Assembly (NCBI RefSeq): GCF_000716435.1
Contig: NZ_JNWO01000041.1
Location: forward strand, 1 to 58,934
Length of the DNA stretch: 58,934 nucleotides
Source: Streptomyces xylophagus
GTDB taxonomy: Bacteria > Actinomycetota > Actinomycetes > Streptomycetales > Streptomycetaceae
Direction of reading: 5' to 3'
Part shown: piece after piece, positions 15,929 through 25,207 of the stretch
How the letters are laid out: each line of letters opens with the position of its first letter
Numbering within the stretch: position 1 is the first letter of the stretch
The notes under the pieces: generated by a model
The model's input: the letters and a program-made list of their open reading frames with translations, nothing else
Told to the model about the DNA's origin: nothing
Databases searched by the model: none
Translations under genes and position numbers: made by a program

Positions 15929-16074
15929 TTGGGACATGGACAAAAGCGGCAAGGGTGGGAGGAATCAATTTTTCCGAAGTTACAGAAAGAAACTTCTCCA
16001 CGATTTAGAGAAATCTAGCCGCCGTTGGAAGATTTCCCCTCTCCACACATCTGGGCCGCCTTCCAAATATCTCT

Positions 16075-17628
16075 CTACCGACAAAGTTCGATTCCCAGTA
16101 TCCGGCGATGCCTCCAGGCCAAGGCCAGGCAGGCGCGTGCTGCCGGCAAGGTCGCAGGGCTGTCGCGGTACTGGGCCACCACGTCTTCAGTAAAAGGCAA
16201 ACCTTGGTACGGGCCCTTCTTTCCAGGCAGAGCGTAGAGCGCCTTTCTGAGCCGCTCGGTGTTCACAAGCTCGCCCTCAAACATGCTTTTCACCATTCCT
16301 GCGAAGACCTTGTCAAATGTCTTGGCATCGAACACGCTCACCACCAGTATTTCCGGTTTCCACGTGAGTGGATACAGCCCGATGCCCAAGTAGTGCAGCT
16401 GGGCGGCACCGCCCCGTACCACCTCTTCTAGTCGGCGGTGGTCATCGGGATGCAGCCGTGGGTTGTGTTCGGCCGGATCCTGAACGTCAGCCTCGTTCAG
16501 GAACTCCTCCGCGTATTCCCGGATGATCGTGGCCCTAAGGTCGAACTCGGTTCGCGTCAACGGCCCACCCACGGTCGATGGTTGGAATTCACCGGCTGGC
16601 ACCACGTGTACAGTCCCCGCAGCCGTCGCTACCCCTGTCCGCCGGTGCAGATAGAAGGTGACGTCCCGGTTGGCCCTTCGCACCGTGAGCACGTTCACCC
16701 CCGGGATCCCGCACCGCTTGGACAAGTCGAACGGGTCAGCAAGCCATTCACGGTACGGGCCCAACACTGTTTCTCCTGCGGTTTCCTCGTAGCGCTTCGC
16801 TGCTTCGAAACCCAATGGCTCGCTTGTGTCGAACGCTTCAAAGTAGGTGCCCTCTGTAAAGGTGAAAGCTGGTGAGGGGAATGGCTCTACCTTGACCAGC
16901 CGGAAAGATCTCCCGTTGAAGAAGTGGCCCGGGTGCTGGTAGTACGTCACCGCGTCCGAGTACGTAGAGGTCGCTCTGCCCGGAACGTCAGGCCAATAGG
17001 CAGCGGACTGAGACTTTGCTTCAACGATATCTTCGCGTACGGAGGTCCAATAGAGCTGAACATCAGTAAGCGGAAGCGGCTGCGAGGGAATCCATCCCTC
17101 CTTATTGAGTAGCGGAACATCCCCATCGGCTCGGAACCCCTGCTCCTCAATGGACCGATGGATGAGGTCCGGTGCCATTGCGCCGACAGCCCTGCGGATC
17201 CTTATGAAGGTCTCAACGGCGGGCTGGTGAGACATCCGAGCTCCGGACTGTCCGTGTCGAGCCTCATCCCCGGCCTGCTCACTGCGTCCTCGTGGCGGTA
17301 AAGTCACCCCACTCTGTCCCTCTTTGGCAGCATCGGCCGCCCGCCAGGCGTCCATGACAGCCTGAGTCAAAACGTGGACGTCCCGGTCTGACCCTTCTGT
17401 ACACGCTTTCAGGGCCGTCGCAAGGGCGCTGATCTGCGGACGGTTCGACAGCGTCGTACCGTGAAAAATAGCCCTCACCGTTCCCATGCCGACCTTGGGG
17501 CACGACAGCTCAGCGATCCGTTGCAGAGCCGGCCGTCCTGCCTCCACGTATAGCACCCACAACGCCTCGATGAAATCCCGATGCGGCCCAGGGGGAACCG
17601 CATCCGGGCCAGGCTTTTTCAGACTCAT
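16075..17628 (-). CDS. HTH protein with Nudix-like C-terminal domain
   Basis: 517 residues from ATG 17628, with AAGGA five bases upstream. Residues 10-90 resemble the Streptomyces XRE-like regulator domain (DFIEALWVLYVEAGRPALQR, HGTTLSNRPQISALATALKA). After a variable linker, residues 130-517 contain a mixed alpha/beta region with LRATIIREYAEEFLNEADVQ, which resembles a Nudix box core (REUxEE). The full Nudix G-x5-E-x7 spacing is not met, so catalytic activity is doubtful. It could be a nucleotide-sensing regulator near the conflict systems. Convergent with the pentapeptide gene. Confidence 0.8.
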   Translation of the reverse strand: MSLKKPGPDAVPPGPHRDFIEALWVLYVEAGRPALQRIAELSCPKVGMGTVRAIFHGTTLSNRPQISALATALKACTEGSDRDVHVLTQAVMDAWRAADAAKEGQSGVTLPPRGRSEQAGDEARHGQSGARMSHQPAVETFIRIRRAVGAMAPDLIHRSIEEQGFRADGDVPLLNKEGWIPSQPLPLTDVQLYWTSVREDIVEAKSQSAAYWPDVPGRATSTYSDAVTYYQHPGHFFNGRSFRLVKVEPFPSPAFTFTEGTYFEAFDTSEPLGFEAAKRYEETAGETVLGPYREWLADPFDLSKRCGIPGVNVLTVRRANRDVTFYLHRRTGVATAAGTVHVVPAGEFQPSTVGGPLTRTEFDLRATIIREYAEEFLNEADVQDPAEHNPRLHPDDHRRLEEVVRGGAAQLHYLGIGLYPLTWKPEILVVSVFDAKTFDKVFAGMVKSMFEGELVNTERLRKALYALPGKKGPYQGLPFTEDVVAQYRDSPATLPAARACLALAWRHRRILGIELCR

Positions 17629-17827
17629 GGGCGTCCTTCCCGGTTGCGCTCCCCGGCGTGCCCTCGTGCTCCGCCAGGAAGATTCAGCAAACCAGACCAT
17701 GCCTGACATCGAATAGGCCCCGAACGAAATCAATGAGAAAATATACGTCCTGCTGGCCCCTTACCTCCGCCGAAACAGCGGGCCGTTGAAAAGAGGCACG
17801 TCAAACGCTCTCAGGTGAGATAGTCGA

Positions 17828-18433
17828 GTGATGACCTGGGTAATCTTCGACTTCGCTGGTGTCATCGGACAACATCAACCACAGGCAGATCGAGACGCGA
17901 TGGCTGCCACCGCAGGAGTGTCGGCGGCCGATACCTTCTGGCAGGCGTATTGGGCTCATCGCGAAGGCTACGACGCGGGCCGATTCGAAGCTGCTGACTA
18001 CTGGTCCACGGTGCTCGCCGACTGCGGTGAAGTTCTGGCCCCGTCCACCCTCGACCGGCTCGTCTCCCTCGATGTCGCCAGTTGGCTACACCCGAACCAG
18101 GAGACAGTCGAGCTGCTTGACGACCTGACCATACGAGGCACTGACCTGGCCTTGCTCTCCAACTGCCCAAGGGATCTTGCGGCGGCGTTGGAGACGTTGC
18201 CTTGGCTCGACAACCTATCCCGCAAGTTCTACAGCAGCCATCTGTCGATGGTTAAACCTAGTCCCGAGATCTATCTGCGTGTCGCCCAGCTGATCGGCGT
18301 CGAACCGGGTGAGTGCATCTTCGTTGACGACCGACCAGCCAACATCTCTGGTGCGGAGCAGGCGAATATGCATGGGATCGTATTCACAAACGCAACCAGA
18401 CTCAGAGAAGCGCTACTGTCCAGCCTCGATTGA
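17828..18433 (+). CDS. HAD-superfamily hydrolase
   Basis: About 201 residues; GTG 17828 is followed at once by ATG 17831, and either could start it. Numbered from the ATG, the HAD motifs are IFDFAGVIG (nucleophile Asp7, with Ala at the usual second acid position), LALLSNCPRD (motif II Ser), MVKPSPEIY (motif III Lys) and FVDDRPANI (motif IV). A helical cap lies between motifs I and II. The missing second Asp is seen in several IA-type HAD proteins, so the reaction may differ from a simple phosphatase. Substrate unknown. The gene ends 20 bases before the IS5 element. Confidence 0.87.
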   Translation: MMTWVIFDFAGVIGQHQPQADRDAMAATAGVSAADTFWQAYWAHREGYDAGRFEAADYWSTVLADCGEVLAPSTLDRLVSLDVASWLHPNQETVELLDDLTIRGTDLALLSNCPRDLAAALETLPWLDNLSRKFYSSHLSMVKPSPEIYLRVAQLIGVEPGECIFVDDRPANISGAEQANMHGIVFTNATRLREALLSSLD

Positions 18434-18453
18434 GCACCTGGGGATCAAGAGAA

Positions 18454-18473
18454 CTCAGTGGACGTTAAGTCCG
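18454..18473 (+). repeat. IS5-family terminal inverted repeat, left
   Basis: CTCAGTGGACGTTAAGTCCG; exact reverse complement of 19803-19822. The passenger gene's TAA stop is read from 18467-18465 within it. Confidence 0.85.
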
Positions 18474-18863
18474 TTTCTGGTAGCGGCCTCGTCCGGGCTG
18501 GGTGAGGAAGCCTTGACGGAGGAGGCGTCCGAGACGGCTGCGGGTGATGTTGACGGATGCCTCGTCGGTGGGCATGCCGAGGAGTTCGTGCAGCTCACGG
18601 GCTCGGAACTCCTGGCCGGGGTGCTGGTTGAAGGCGTTCACGATGGCCTGGTAAACGCTGTTCGTCTCGGGCGCTTCGGAATCTTCTTGGGTCGGTGCGA
18701 GTTCGGCGATGACTTTCCGGGTGGTCGCCAGGTCCGTGAGTCGTGCTTCGATCTCGGCCAAGGCGGCGGTCAAGCGCCCCATCTGGTCGCGTAGTTCACC
18801 GGCCCGAGCCGTGGCCTTCTCGTGCTGCGCCTGGAGGTCTGCCAGGAGCTCGAGGATGTTCAC
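18465..18863 (-). CDS. IS passenger protein: coiled coil plus winged helix
   Basis: 132 residues from GTG 18863, which overlaps the transposase stop (GTGA). Residues 1-60 form a heptad coiled coil (LLADLQAQHEKATARAGELR, MGRLTAALAEIEARLTDLAT). Residues 75-132 resemble a winged helix (VYQAIVNAFNQHPGQEFRAR, SRLGRLLRQGFLTQPGRGRY). It lies wholly inside the element and its stop codon uses the terminal repeat, so it moves with the IS. It may regulate transposition or bind the IS ends; this is inference. Passenger genes of this type are uncommon in IS5-family elements of this size. Confidence 0.78.
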   Translation of the reverse strand: MNILELLADLQAQHEKATARAGELRDQMGRLTAALAEIEARLTDLATTRKVIAELAPTQEDSEAPETNSVYQAIVNAFNQHPGQEFRARELHELLGMPTDEASVNITRSRLGRLLRQGFLTQPGRGRYQKRT

Positions 18864-19717
18864 GCAGCCAGCCCGAGGGTGTCGCGCCAGGCCGGACTCG
18901 GGGTGGTGAGGCGGCGGGTCATGTTCGCGATGGAGGCCCAGTAGACGCGCGAGGCAGAGGTGTCGGGCCGGTGATCGTACTCGCGGGCCAGACGCCGGTG
19001 CAGCATCAACGTGCCGTTGACCTGCTCCACGATCCACCTTTTCGGTTGCGGGACGAAGCCTTTGCCCTGGTCGGCCGCGTTGCGGCGGACGACCTCGACG
19101 TCGATGTCCAACAACGCGCCATGGATGAGGACTTCGTCCTTGAAGCCCTAGTCCACCAGAGCCTTCTCCAGCCGCATCCCGCACCGCTCGGCGGCCTGGT
19201 CGAGCAGGGCGGTGCCGGCGGTGTTGTCGTGGGCGGATGCGGCCAGCACCACGACGCCGATGATCAGCCCCAGCACGTCCACGGCCAGTCCCCGCTTGCG
19301 GCCCGACACCTTCTTGTTGGCGTCCAGCCCCGTCGTGGTCTTCGGGACACCCGCGGCCGCGCGCACGGACTGGGTATCGAGGATCACGAGGGACGGGTCC
19401 TCTAATCGCCGGGCTCTCTCCCGTACCTGACAGCGCAGGAGTTCCTGAATCCGCTGGTCGAGCCCGTCCTGGCGCCACAGGCCGAAGTAGTAGAACACCG
19501 CCGACCAGGACGGCAGGTCATGGGGCAGATAACGCCACTGGCAGCCCGTCCGGTTCTGATAGAAGATCGCGTTCACGACCTCCCGCAGATCACAGGATCC
19601 AGGATCTCCGGTCGCTGACCGCGCCCCCCCCCGGTCCTGTTTCCAGGCCGTGATCATCGGCTCGATCAACGCCCACTGCTCGTCCGCTAAGTCGCTGGGG
19701 TAAGGCTCTCGCTCCAT
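18860..19717 (-). pseudogene. IS5-family transposase interrupted by an amber codon
   Basis: One frame of 285 codons encodes an IS5-type DDE transposase. DUF4096-like N-terminus (LADEQWALIEPMITAWKQDR, CQWRYLPHDLPSWSAVFYY), first Asp in LVILDTQS, second Asp in ASAHDN, and the catalytic Glu in WIVEQVNGTLMLHRR. A TAG at 19150-19148 (VD-stop-GFKDEVLI) separates the second Asp from the Glu, so the truncated product cannot catalyse transposition. Reading frame is unchanged across the stop, so a single base change explains it. Confidence 0.85.
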
Positions 19718-19802
19718 GCCCGCATCTCAGCATGCACATGCCCAGCGGATGGCCCGCCCGACGATCAGTACCTCGATCGAGCGATCACGAACCGAGAAAG
19801 AT

Positions 19803-19822
19803 CGGACTTAACGTCCACTGAG
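19803..19822 (-). repeat. IS5-family terminal inverted repeat, right
   Basis: Exact reverse complement of the left repeat. It interrupts the reading frame of the truncated DUF6009 gene. Confidence 0.85.
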
Positions 19823-20165
19823 AGCGTGGTGTCTTCTCTCCCACCTTCTTCACCTCGATGGTGCGCGGGTCCACGGCTTCGCCGGGGGCGCCTTCGCGGT
19901 ACAAGCCGCCGGGGAGGCTGTCGCGGTCGTGCGGGAGAAGGAAGAAAACACGGCGCTTGTAGAAGCCGCTGTCAGGGTCGGGTTCGGCCTGATCGTCCAG
20001 GAGAGCGTAGCCGACCATGCGTCCGTCGCGCGCGTAGGGGGGTTTGGTATTGCGGCGCCGGGTCTTGTCGAGGGCGTGGCGGACATAGTCGAGGTGTTCG
20101 GGGTCTTCCAGCCACACGACGTCTTCCTCGTGGGTGAGATCGCCCTCGGTCAGTAGCGAGCTCAT
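19823..20165 (-). pseudogene. DUF6009 family gene, 3' end cut by the IS element
   Basis: ATG 20165 has GGAGGGG eight bases upstream. About 112 residues remain: MSSLLTEGDLTHEEDVVWLE, LDYVRHALDKT, GRMVGYALLDD, RVFFLLPHDRDSLPGG and APGEAVDPRTIEVKKVG. From memory this is the DUF6009 pattern, common on Streptomyces plasmids, function unknown. The frame runs into the IS terminal repeat and picks up the foreign residues SQWTLSP. The lost 3' end is not found on the other side of the element. Confidence 0.75.
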
Positions 20166-20355
20166 GGCTGTAGCCCCTCCTTCGTCTGCGGGACCCGATC
20201 GCGGCCCGCCTCGTGGTGTGGTGAGCCGCCCGCTGCCGGATGTGGCCCTGCGGCTCCATGGTAAGTCGGGCGGATGCGGGTGGGTAGGCACTGCCGGGCC
20301 TGCCGGTGGCCTTCGCCGGTGTGCGGCAGTTCGCCGCAGGGGCGCGGGAGTTGGT

Positions 20356-21896
20356 TCATGACGGGGCATCCAGCAGGGCGAGGCCGGGGTAGTACTTGCG
20401 GCCGTTGGATTTGATCATGTCGGCGGGTGAGGCGAGGCCGACTTCCTGCCGGACGCGGGTGGCGAAGGCACGGGTGCCGGCGGGGCGGATGCCTTCGCCG
20501 GTGCTGCACCAGGAGGCGTAGGCGGTGTAGAGGAGCCCCTGCTCGACGCGGAGGTCGGGCTGGGCCTCGGTGTCGCGGGTGCAGCACTCGGTGAGGAAAC
20601 GGCCGATGTGGTCCTCGGTGTTGGCGTACGCGCTCGTGGCGATACGGACGCGGTCGGGGCCTTCGAGGTTGTCCCGGGTGGTGAGGTAGCGGCGGGCGCC
20701 CTCGATGAGCCACTGCAGGATGCCGGGGCCTTCGTCGCGGACGAGTTCGAGCGCCAGGTTGTCGATCTTTCGGTGGTCGGGGACGGTCCGCTCGAAGGGC
20801 AGCAGGCGGATACGGCGCCAGAACGCGAACCCGCCGGTGGAGACCTCCGGGCGGTGGTTGCCCAGCAGCCACAGGTGGTGAGTGGGGCTGAAGGAGAAGT
20901 AGTCCTGCCACATCCTGCGCGCTTTGATCTTGTCTCCGCCCGTCAGGAGCCTGACGCGGGCCTCATCGAACTTGTCGTTGGGCTTGAGCTCGCTGCAGAC
21001 GATGAGACGGCGGCCGTGGAGCTCGGTGAGTTCGGTGGAGTGCTCGGAGAACGCGCCGCGGTCCATGAGGAAGCCGGGCGGCGCGGCGTCGGCGTAGTCG
21101 CCCAGGATCTGGATCATGGCGTCGAGGAGGACGCTCTTGCCGTTCTTGCCGTGTCCGTGGAGGAAGGGCAGGACCTGCGCGCCGACGTCACCGGTGATGG
21201 AGTAGCCGAGCAGCAGGTGCAGGAAGTCGATCATTTCCTGGCCTTCGGCGTCGTCGCCGAAGGTGTCGTGCAGGAAGCGGTGCCAGCGAGGGGTCTCGGT
21301 CTGCTGGGGGGGGCGACGCTGGTGGCGCGGGAGTGGAAGTCGCGGGTGGGGTCGGGCTTGCGCAGCAGGCCGGTGTGCAGGTCGACGACGCCGGCAGGGG
21401 TGCACAGGGCGTAGGGGTCGCCGTCCAGGGTGTCGGGGTCGACGGACAGGTCCGGGGAGGCCTTGGCCTGGGTGAGGAGGGCCCTCATGCCGGTGGTCGA
21501 CAGGGTGCGCTTCTTGTGGTGGTGGAGATCGCGGTTGCTGAACAGGCCGCTGGGATCGGTGTCGGGCATGTCCTCGGCCATCTCGCCCGCGGCCCACAGG
21601 GCAGCCTTCTCGCCGCCGGTGCGCTTCCACCGGTAGCCGTCCCAGGAGAACCAGCCCAGGCCTTCGACATGGCGGAACTGATCACGGTAGAGCTTCACGA
21701 ACAGCTTGGCGTTACCGCGGTCGGTGAGCGTTCCGGGCAGTGGGGCCGGCAGCGCCCAGGACGGCGCCGGCGTGGTGAGGGGGGATGCGTGGGCCTGGGC
21801 GGGCAGCGCGGGCTGCTGCTGGTCCGGCTGGTCGAGGTCCAGCATCTGCTGTGCAGCGGCGGTGGCGTCGAAGCGCGGCGTCTCGGCGCTGCTCAT
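20356..21896 (-). pseudogene. Plasmid/phage primase-helicase (D5/SF3 type), frameshifted
   Basis: The first 190 codons from ATG 21896 (AAGGA five bases upstream) and the last 320 codons are in different frames; the switch coincides with eight G at 21306-21313. Joined, they form a typical phage/plasmid primase C-terminal protein. D5-N region: WHRFLHDTFGDDAEGQEMID. SF3 helicase: Walker A GHGKNGKSVLL, Walker B-like RRLIVCSELK, sensor WLLGNHRPEV. A winged-helix tail follows. Such proteins open and prime replication origins of plasmids and integrative elements. A homopolymer error, slippage or true decay are all possible. Confidence 0.8.
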
Positions 21897-22048
21897 GAAC
21901 GTCCTTCGAGGTGGAGCGGGCGGGCGGACCCGGCGGCGCGCGACCCCCGGCCTGCGCCAACTGCCCGGCCGCGCCACGTGGGCGCCGTCGGCGTCCACGG
22001 ACACCTCGGTGTTGGGCCCCGTGGCCGCGTCGTCCGCGTTCGCCTCGG

Positions 22049-22609
22049 TCATGACGTTCCCGCTCGCCGGGCAGTGGGCTTGGGCTGTGCCGAGACCGCG
22101 TTCAACCGCCGTGACCGCCAGGCGGGTCGGAAGCGCGGGTGGTTGTTCCACTGCTCGGCCATCTCGTCCAGGAGCGCGGCGGTCGCGCGGATCCGGTTGT
22201 CCCCGTGGTCCATCTCGGCGAGCATCTCCGCCAGCATCGCCCGGCTGCTGGCCAACGCGGCCGCGGCGGTCCTGGTGTGCACATGGACCCGACCGGCTGG
22301 CGGGGCAGCAGCGCCACGGCTGGGCGCTCGCTGCAAAAGGAAGTGGATGTTGATAGGCCGGACGTCCTTGCCAAGGAGCTGCCGACGGACCAGACCTTCT
22401 TCCTCGGCCACGATCCGGGCGAGCGTCCGGGCATGGACGGCGGCCAGCTCTGCGTCGTTAGCCTCTACCCGTTTCAGGGGCCTCGCGTGCCAGACCGCAA
22501 AGCTTGTCAGCACCCCAATTGCCAGGGAGATGTCTTCCAACGGCGCGCCGAGGGCAAACGCCCACAAAGTCCCAGTGAGACCGGCGACCAGCACCACCGA
22601 GATGGCCAT
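22049..22609 (-). CDS. Two-helix membrane protein of unknown function
   Basis: 186 residues. Two N-terminal membrane helices (ISVVLVAGLTGTLWAFAL and ISLAIGVLTSFAVWH, about 3-45) form a hairpin. A cytoplasmic alpha-helical domain follows (VEANDAELAAVHARTLARIV, MLAEMLAEMDHGDNRIRATA, LLDEMAEQWNNHPRFR). It ends upstream of the frameshifted primase on the same strand with 150 bases between. No family recognised. Confidence 0.7.
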   Translation of the reverse strand: MAISVVLVAGLTGTLWAFALGAPLEDISLAIGVLTSFAVWHARPLKRVEANDAELAAVHARTLARIVAEEEGLVRRQLLGKDVRPINIHFLLQRAPSRGAAAPPAGRVHVHTRTAAAALASSRAMLAEMLAEMDHGDNRIRATAALLDEMAEQWNNHPRFRPAWRSRRLNAVSAQPKPTARRAGTS

Positions 22610-22801
22610 CCGTGCGCGTTATCGCCTGCCCCGGTACCGTCCCCCGACCCGTATCACGCTCCTCATCATGCAGTACCTCTACACTCCGCGACCGAGTCTC
22701 CGCAGACATCCGAGACGACCGACTTCGACTTCGGAGCGGTGAGGCATACGCCGCGGCGTGGCTTCGCGTGCTTGGGCGGGTGACGCCTCGTCTGCGTCCC
22801 C

Positions 22802-24268
22802 TCAGGTTTGCTGTGTGGGCGGAAGTGCCCAGCGATGCACCGCTCCAGCGGCATCACCGGCTGCCAGGCAGGTCGCGTCGGGAGAGAACGCCAGCGCCCG
22901 GACAGGACCGGTGTCGGGTCCTGTGAGCGGCTTTGTGGTCGGCTGGTGTGCGGCGAGATCCCAGAGTTGAGTGCCGACGCTGCTGCCGGTGGCCAGGAGC
23001 GCGGCGTCGGAGGAGAAAACGAGCGCCCGGACGGGGCCGGCGTGGTGGAGCTGGCCTATTTGCCCGCGGGTGGTGGCGTTCCATAGTCGTACTGTCGCGT
23101 CTTCCCCGGCTGTGGCCAGCAAGGTGGAGGAGAACGCCACTGCGTACACCGCTCCACGGTGCCCGGTGAGTACATCGACCCCCTGCTGGCTGGACACGTC
23201 CCATAGGCGGGTCCTTCCTTCGTGGCTGCCGGTGGCAAGAAGGGTGCTGTCGGGGGAGAACGCCACTGAGTACACCGCCCTGTCCTGGCCCGTGACGAAT
23301 TCGCCGGCCAGCTGACCGGTGGCGCAGTTCCACAGACGCACCGTCATATCGCTGCCCGCCGTGGCGAAGTGCTCGCCGTCGGGGGAGAACGCCACTGCGA
23401 ACACCTTGCCGGTGTGACCGAAGGGCGGATCAGGGACAGGGAGTCGCGCGGCCCGGTCCCACAGCCGCACGATTCCGTCCGCGCTGCTGGCGGCCAGCAG
23501 AGCTCCGTCGGGTGAGAACGCCACCATGAGCACGGCCTCGTCGAGGCCGGTGCGGAATTCTTCGACCCATTCGCGCGTGACCGGATCCCACAGCCGCACG
23601 ACTCCGTCCTGACCACCCGTGGCCAGAACACTTCCGTCCGGGGAGAACGCCAACGAGTTGTGACCGCCCGATTCGGTGGGGATCGAAAGAAGCCGTGTTG
23701 CCAGGCCTGCGGCGAGGTCCGCCCGTAGGGCGCGCCCGCCCAGAGAGAGCGTGTGGATCAGAGGGGGCGAAGTCCGAGACGACAGATCAGTCGACGCCCC
23801 CGGTGCTCTCGGGGCTCCGCTCGCACCCAGGGCCACGCTGACCGGTGAGGATTCGTCAGATCCTGATACGGGCGCATCACGAGCTGCGCGGAGGCGGCGA
23901 CGGTCGCGCGGGACCGCAGCACGCAACAACGCCAGTGCTCGCCACCGCTTCCGCCACGCCATCAGATCCTGATGGGTCTCCGGCACGAGGCTGTCCACCT
24001 CGACCTCCCCCTTGGCGTTGCGGGGACTGAGCAGGACTCGGACCACGGCCATCAACTGGTCCTCACGACTCAGCCATCCACCGTTGAACGCCTTCCCCGC
24101 GGTCGCGACGGACACCATTTCTCCGGAGCCGCGTTGGATCTGTCGCAGTGACAGGTAACCCGTCTCGAAACGCAGTTCCCGTAAGTCGTGCGTCATCACG
24201 CTCATCAGGCGGTTGTACTCACCAGTTGCCGCCGCTTCTGAGATACGGCCCTCGCTCGGCGACCTCAT
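22802..24268 (-). CDS. HTH-WD40 beta-propeller protein
   Basis: About 488 residues from ATG 24268 (GGGGG eight bases upstream); GTG 24292 is an alternative. Residues 1-110 carry the Streptomyces XRE-like HTH pattern (DLRELRFETGYLSLRQIQRG, KAFNGGWLSREDQL, and W..RW..L). A Pro/Ser/Ala linker leads to seven WD repeats (about 185-488), each like VAFSPDGALLAASSADGIVR followed by LWD. Seven repeats make one closed propeller. In this family such propellers act as sensors or docking surfaces joined to effectors; here no effector domain is fused. Partner unknown. Confidence 0.87.
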   Translation of the reverse strand: MRSPSEGRISEAAATGEYNRLMSVMTHDLRELRFETGYLSLRQIQRGSGEMVSVATAGKAFNGGWLSREDQLMAVVRVLLSPRNAKGEVEVDSLVPETHQDLMAWRKRWRALALLRAAVPRDRRRLRAARDAPVSGSDESSPVSVALGASGAPRAPGASTDLSSRTSPPLIHTLSLGGRALRADLAAGLATRLLSIPTESGGHNSLAFSPDGSVLATGGQDGVVRLWDPVTREWVEEFRTGLDEAVLMVAFSPDGALLAASSADGIVRLWDRAARLPVPDPPFGHTGKVFAVAFSPDGEHFATAGSDMTVRLWNCATGQLAGEFVTGQDRAVYSVAFSPDSTLLATGSHEGRTRLWDVSSQQGVDVLTGHRGAVYAVAFSSTLLATAGEDATVRLWNATTRGQIGQLHHAGPVRALVFSSDAALLATGSSVGTQLWDLAAHQPTTKPLTGPDTGPVRALAFSPDATCLAAGDAAGAVHRWALPPTQQT

Positions 24269-24472
24269 GACCTTCACCCCCAGCAGGCGCACCAGAGGAC
24301 CAGGTTAGGTCCCGCCGGCGCGGACAAGGGCAGACACCGGCGAACAGACGCAGACATCCCGGCGACTGCCCGATATGCGGGCGCCGCACCCGGTGTATGC
24401 GTCCGATCGACCTTGTTCATACTGTCCGTTACGCCTAGTAAACGATCAGCAGTTGAACCTCTACTGACCGCC

Positions 24473-24736
24473 ATGACGACCTTGCCACCGGATTCCTCGG
24501 GCCCGACCCCACCAGCCGCTGAACGCCCTACCTACCTCGACGGGACCGTGCCGCGTGAGCGGCTGTTCGATCTGATCGCGCTGCTGATGCTCTTGACCGT
24601 CACCGCGGTGCTCTACGTACTGTTCGGCCCGAGCGCGGGCATGGTCACTGGGACGGCGGCAGGTCTGTACACCACCTACTGCCGCAGCAACTCACAGGCC
24701 ACAGGCCATCGGGCGGGCAGAGATGACATGAAGTAG
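24473..24736 (+). CDS. Small two-helix membrane protein
   Basis: 87 residues from ATG 24473. A Pro/Thr-rich start is followed by two closely spaced membrane helices (LFDLIALLMLLTVTAVLYVL and GMVTGTAAGLYTTY). It is divergent from the WD40 gene and shares a 200-base promoter gap with it. No clear ribosome site is visible. Function unknown. Confidence 0.5.
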   Translation: MTTLPPDSSGPTPPAAERPTYLDGTVPRERLFDLIALLMLLTVTAVLYVLFGPSAGMVTGTAAGLYTTYCRSNSQATGHRAGRDDMK

Positions 24737-25207
24737 CCGCGATGACCGAGGGATCCCCGTGGTAACTCGCGCGCGAGCGTCTAGGGCACTTTGGTGGCCT
24801 CGACAGGAGGGCGCAGGTATCCCGCAGATCCGTCGGGCGCGGCATCCCCGAGGTTTTTGGAGCCTCTTGCTCGGGCGTAATGAGCAAGGCGAGCCGCGGG
24901 AAGCGCGACCGAAAGAAGCAGGTGGGCAACGGTCGTTCGGTTGCAGCTGGCACGTCGACGGTTGCCCCGAGGCGGCCAGCACGCTGAACATGTGCTCGTC
25001 CACGGTGCGCCCGCGCGGCGCTGACAGTCCGTCAAGGTCCTGGTTCCCACTGGCCAGCCGCGCCCGGGCAGAGGTCATCGTCCGTCCCCCGATCACCCCC
25101 GACCTGGGCCGCGAGATCGCCAGCCACCACGTGGATGCCGTCCACTTCGAGGTCCCTCCGCCCGAGCCGTGGCCGCGGCGCGGGAACTGCGGGCAGCTGA
25201 ACCCGCG
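24737..25207. other. Gap with a possible minus-strand remnant
   Basis: No complete gene is supported. On the minus strand codons from about 25120 to 24960 have good G/C third-position bias and encode MTSARARLASGNQDLDGLSA followed by GRTVDEHMFSVLAASGQPS, without a ribosome site and with poor bias after that. It could be the relic of a gene once downstream of 25208-25894. Confidence 0.3.

Larger units (their letters stand above)
18454..19822 (-). mobile_element. IS5-family element with a coiled-coil/winged-helix passenger
   Basis: About 1.37 kb bounded by perfect 20-base terminal inverted repeats, CTCAGTGGACGTTAAGTCCG at 18454 and its reverse complement at 19803. It holds a transposase with an in-frame amber codon and a second gene downstream whose TAA stop lies inside the left terminal repeat. 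The two flanks do not belong together: the left is the end of the HAD gene, and the right is a DUF6009 gene cut in mid-frame. This implies a deletion next to the element. Confidence 0.85.

Noticed and set aside
21333..22742. Plus-strand open frame of 469 codons
   Set aside because: Antisense to the primase and membrane-protein genes; Gly/Arg-rich shadow.
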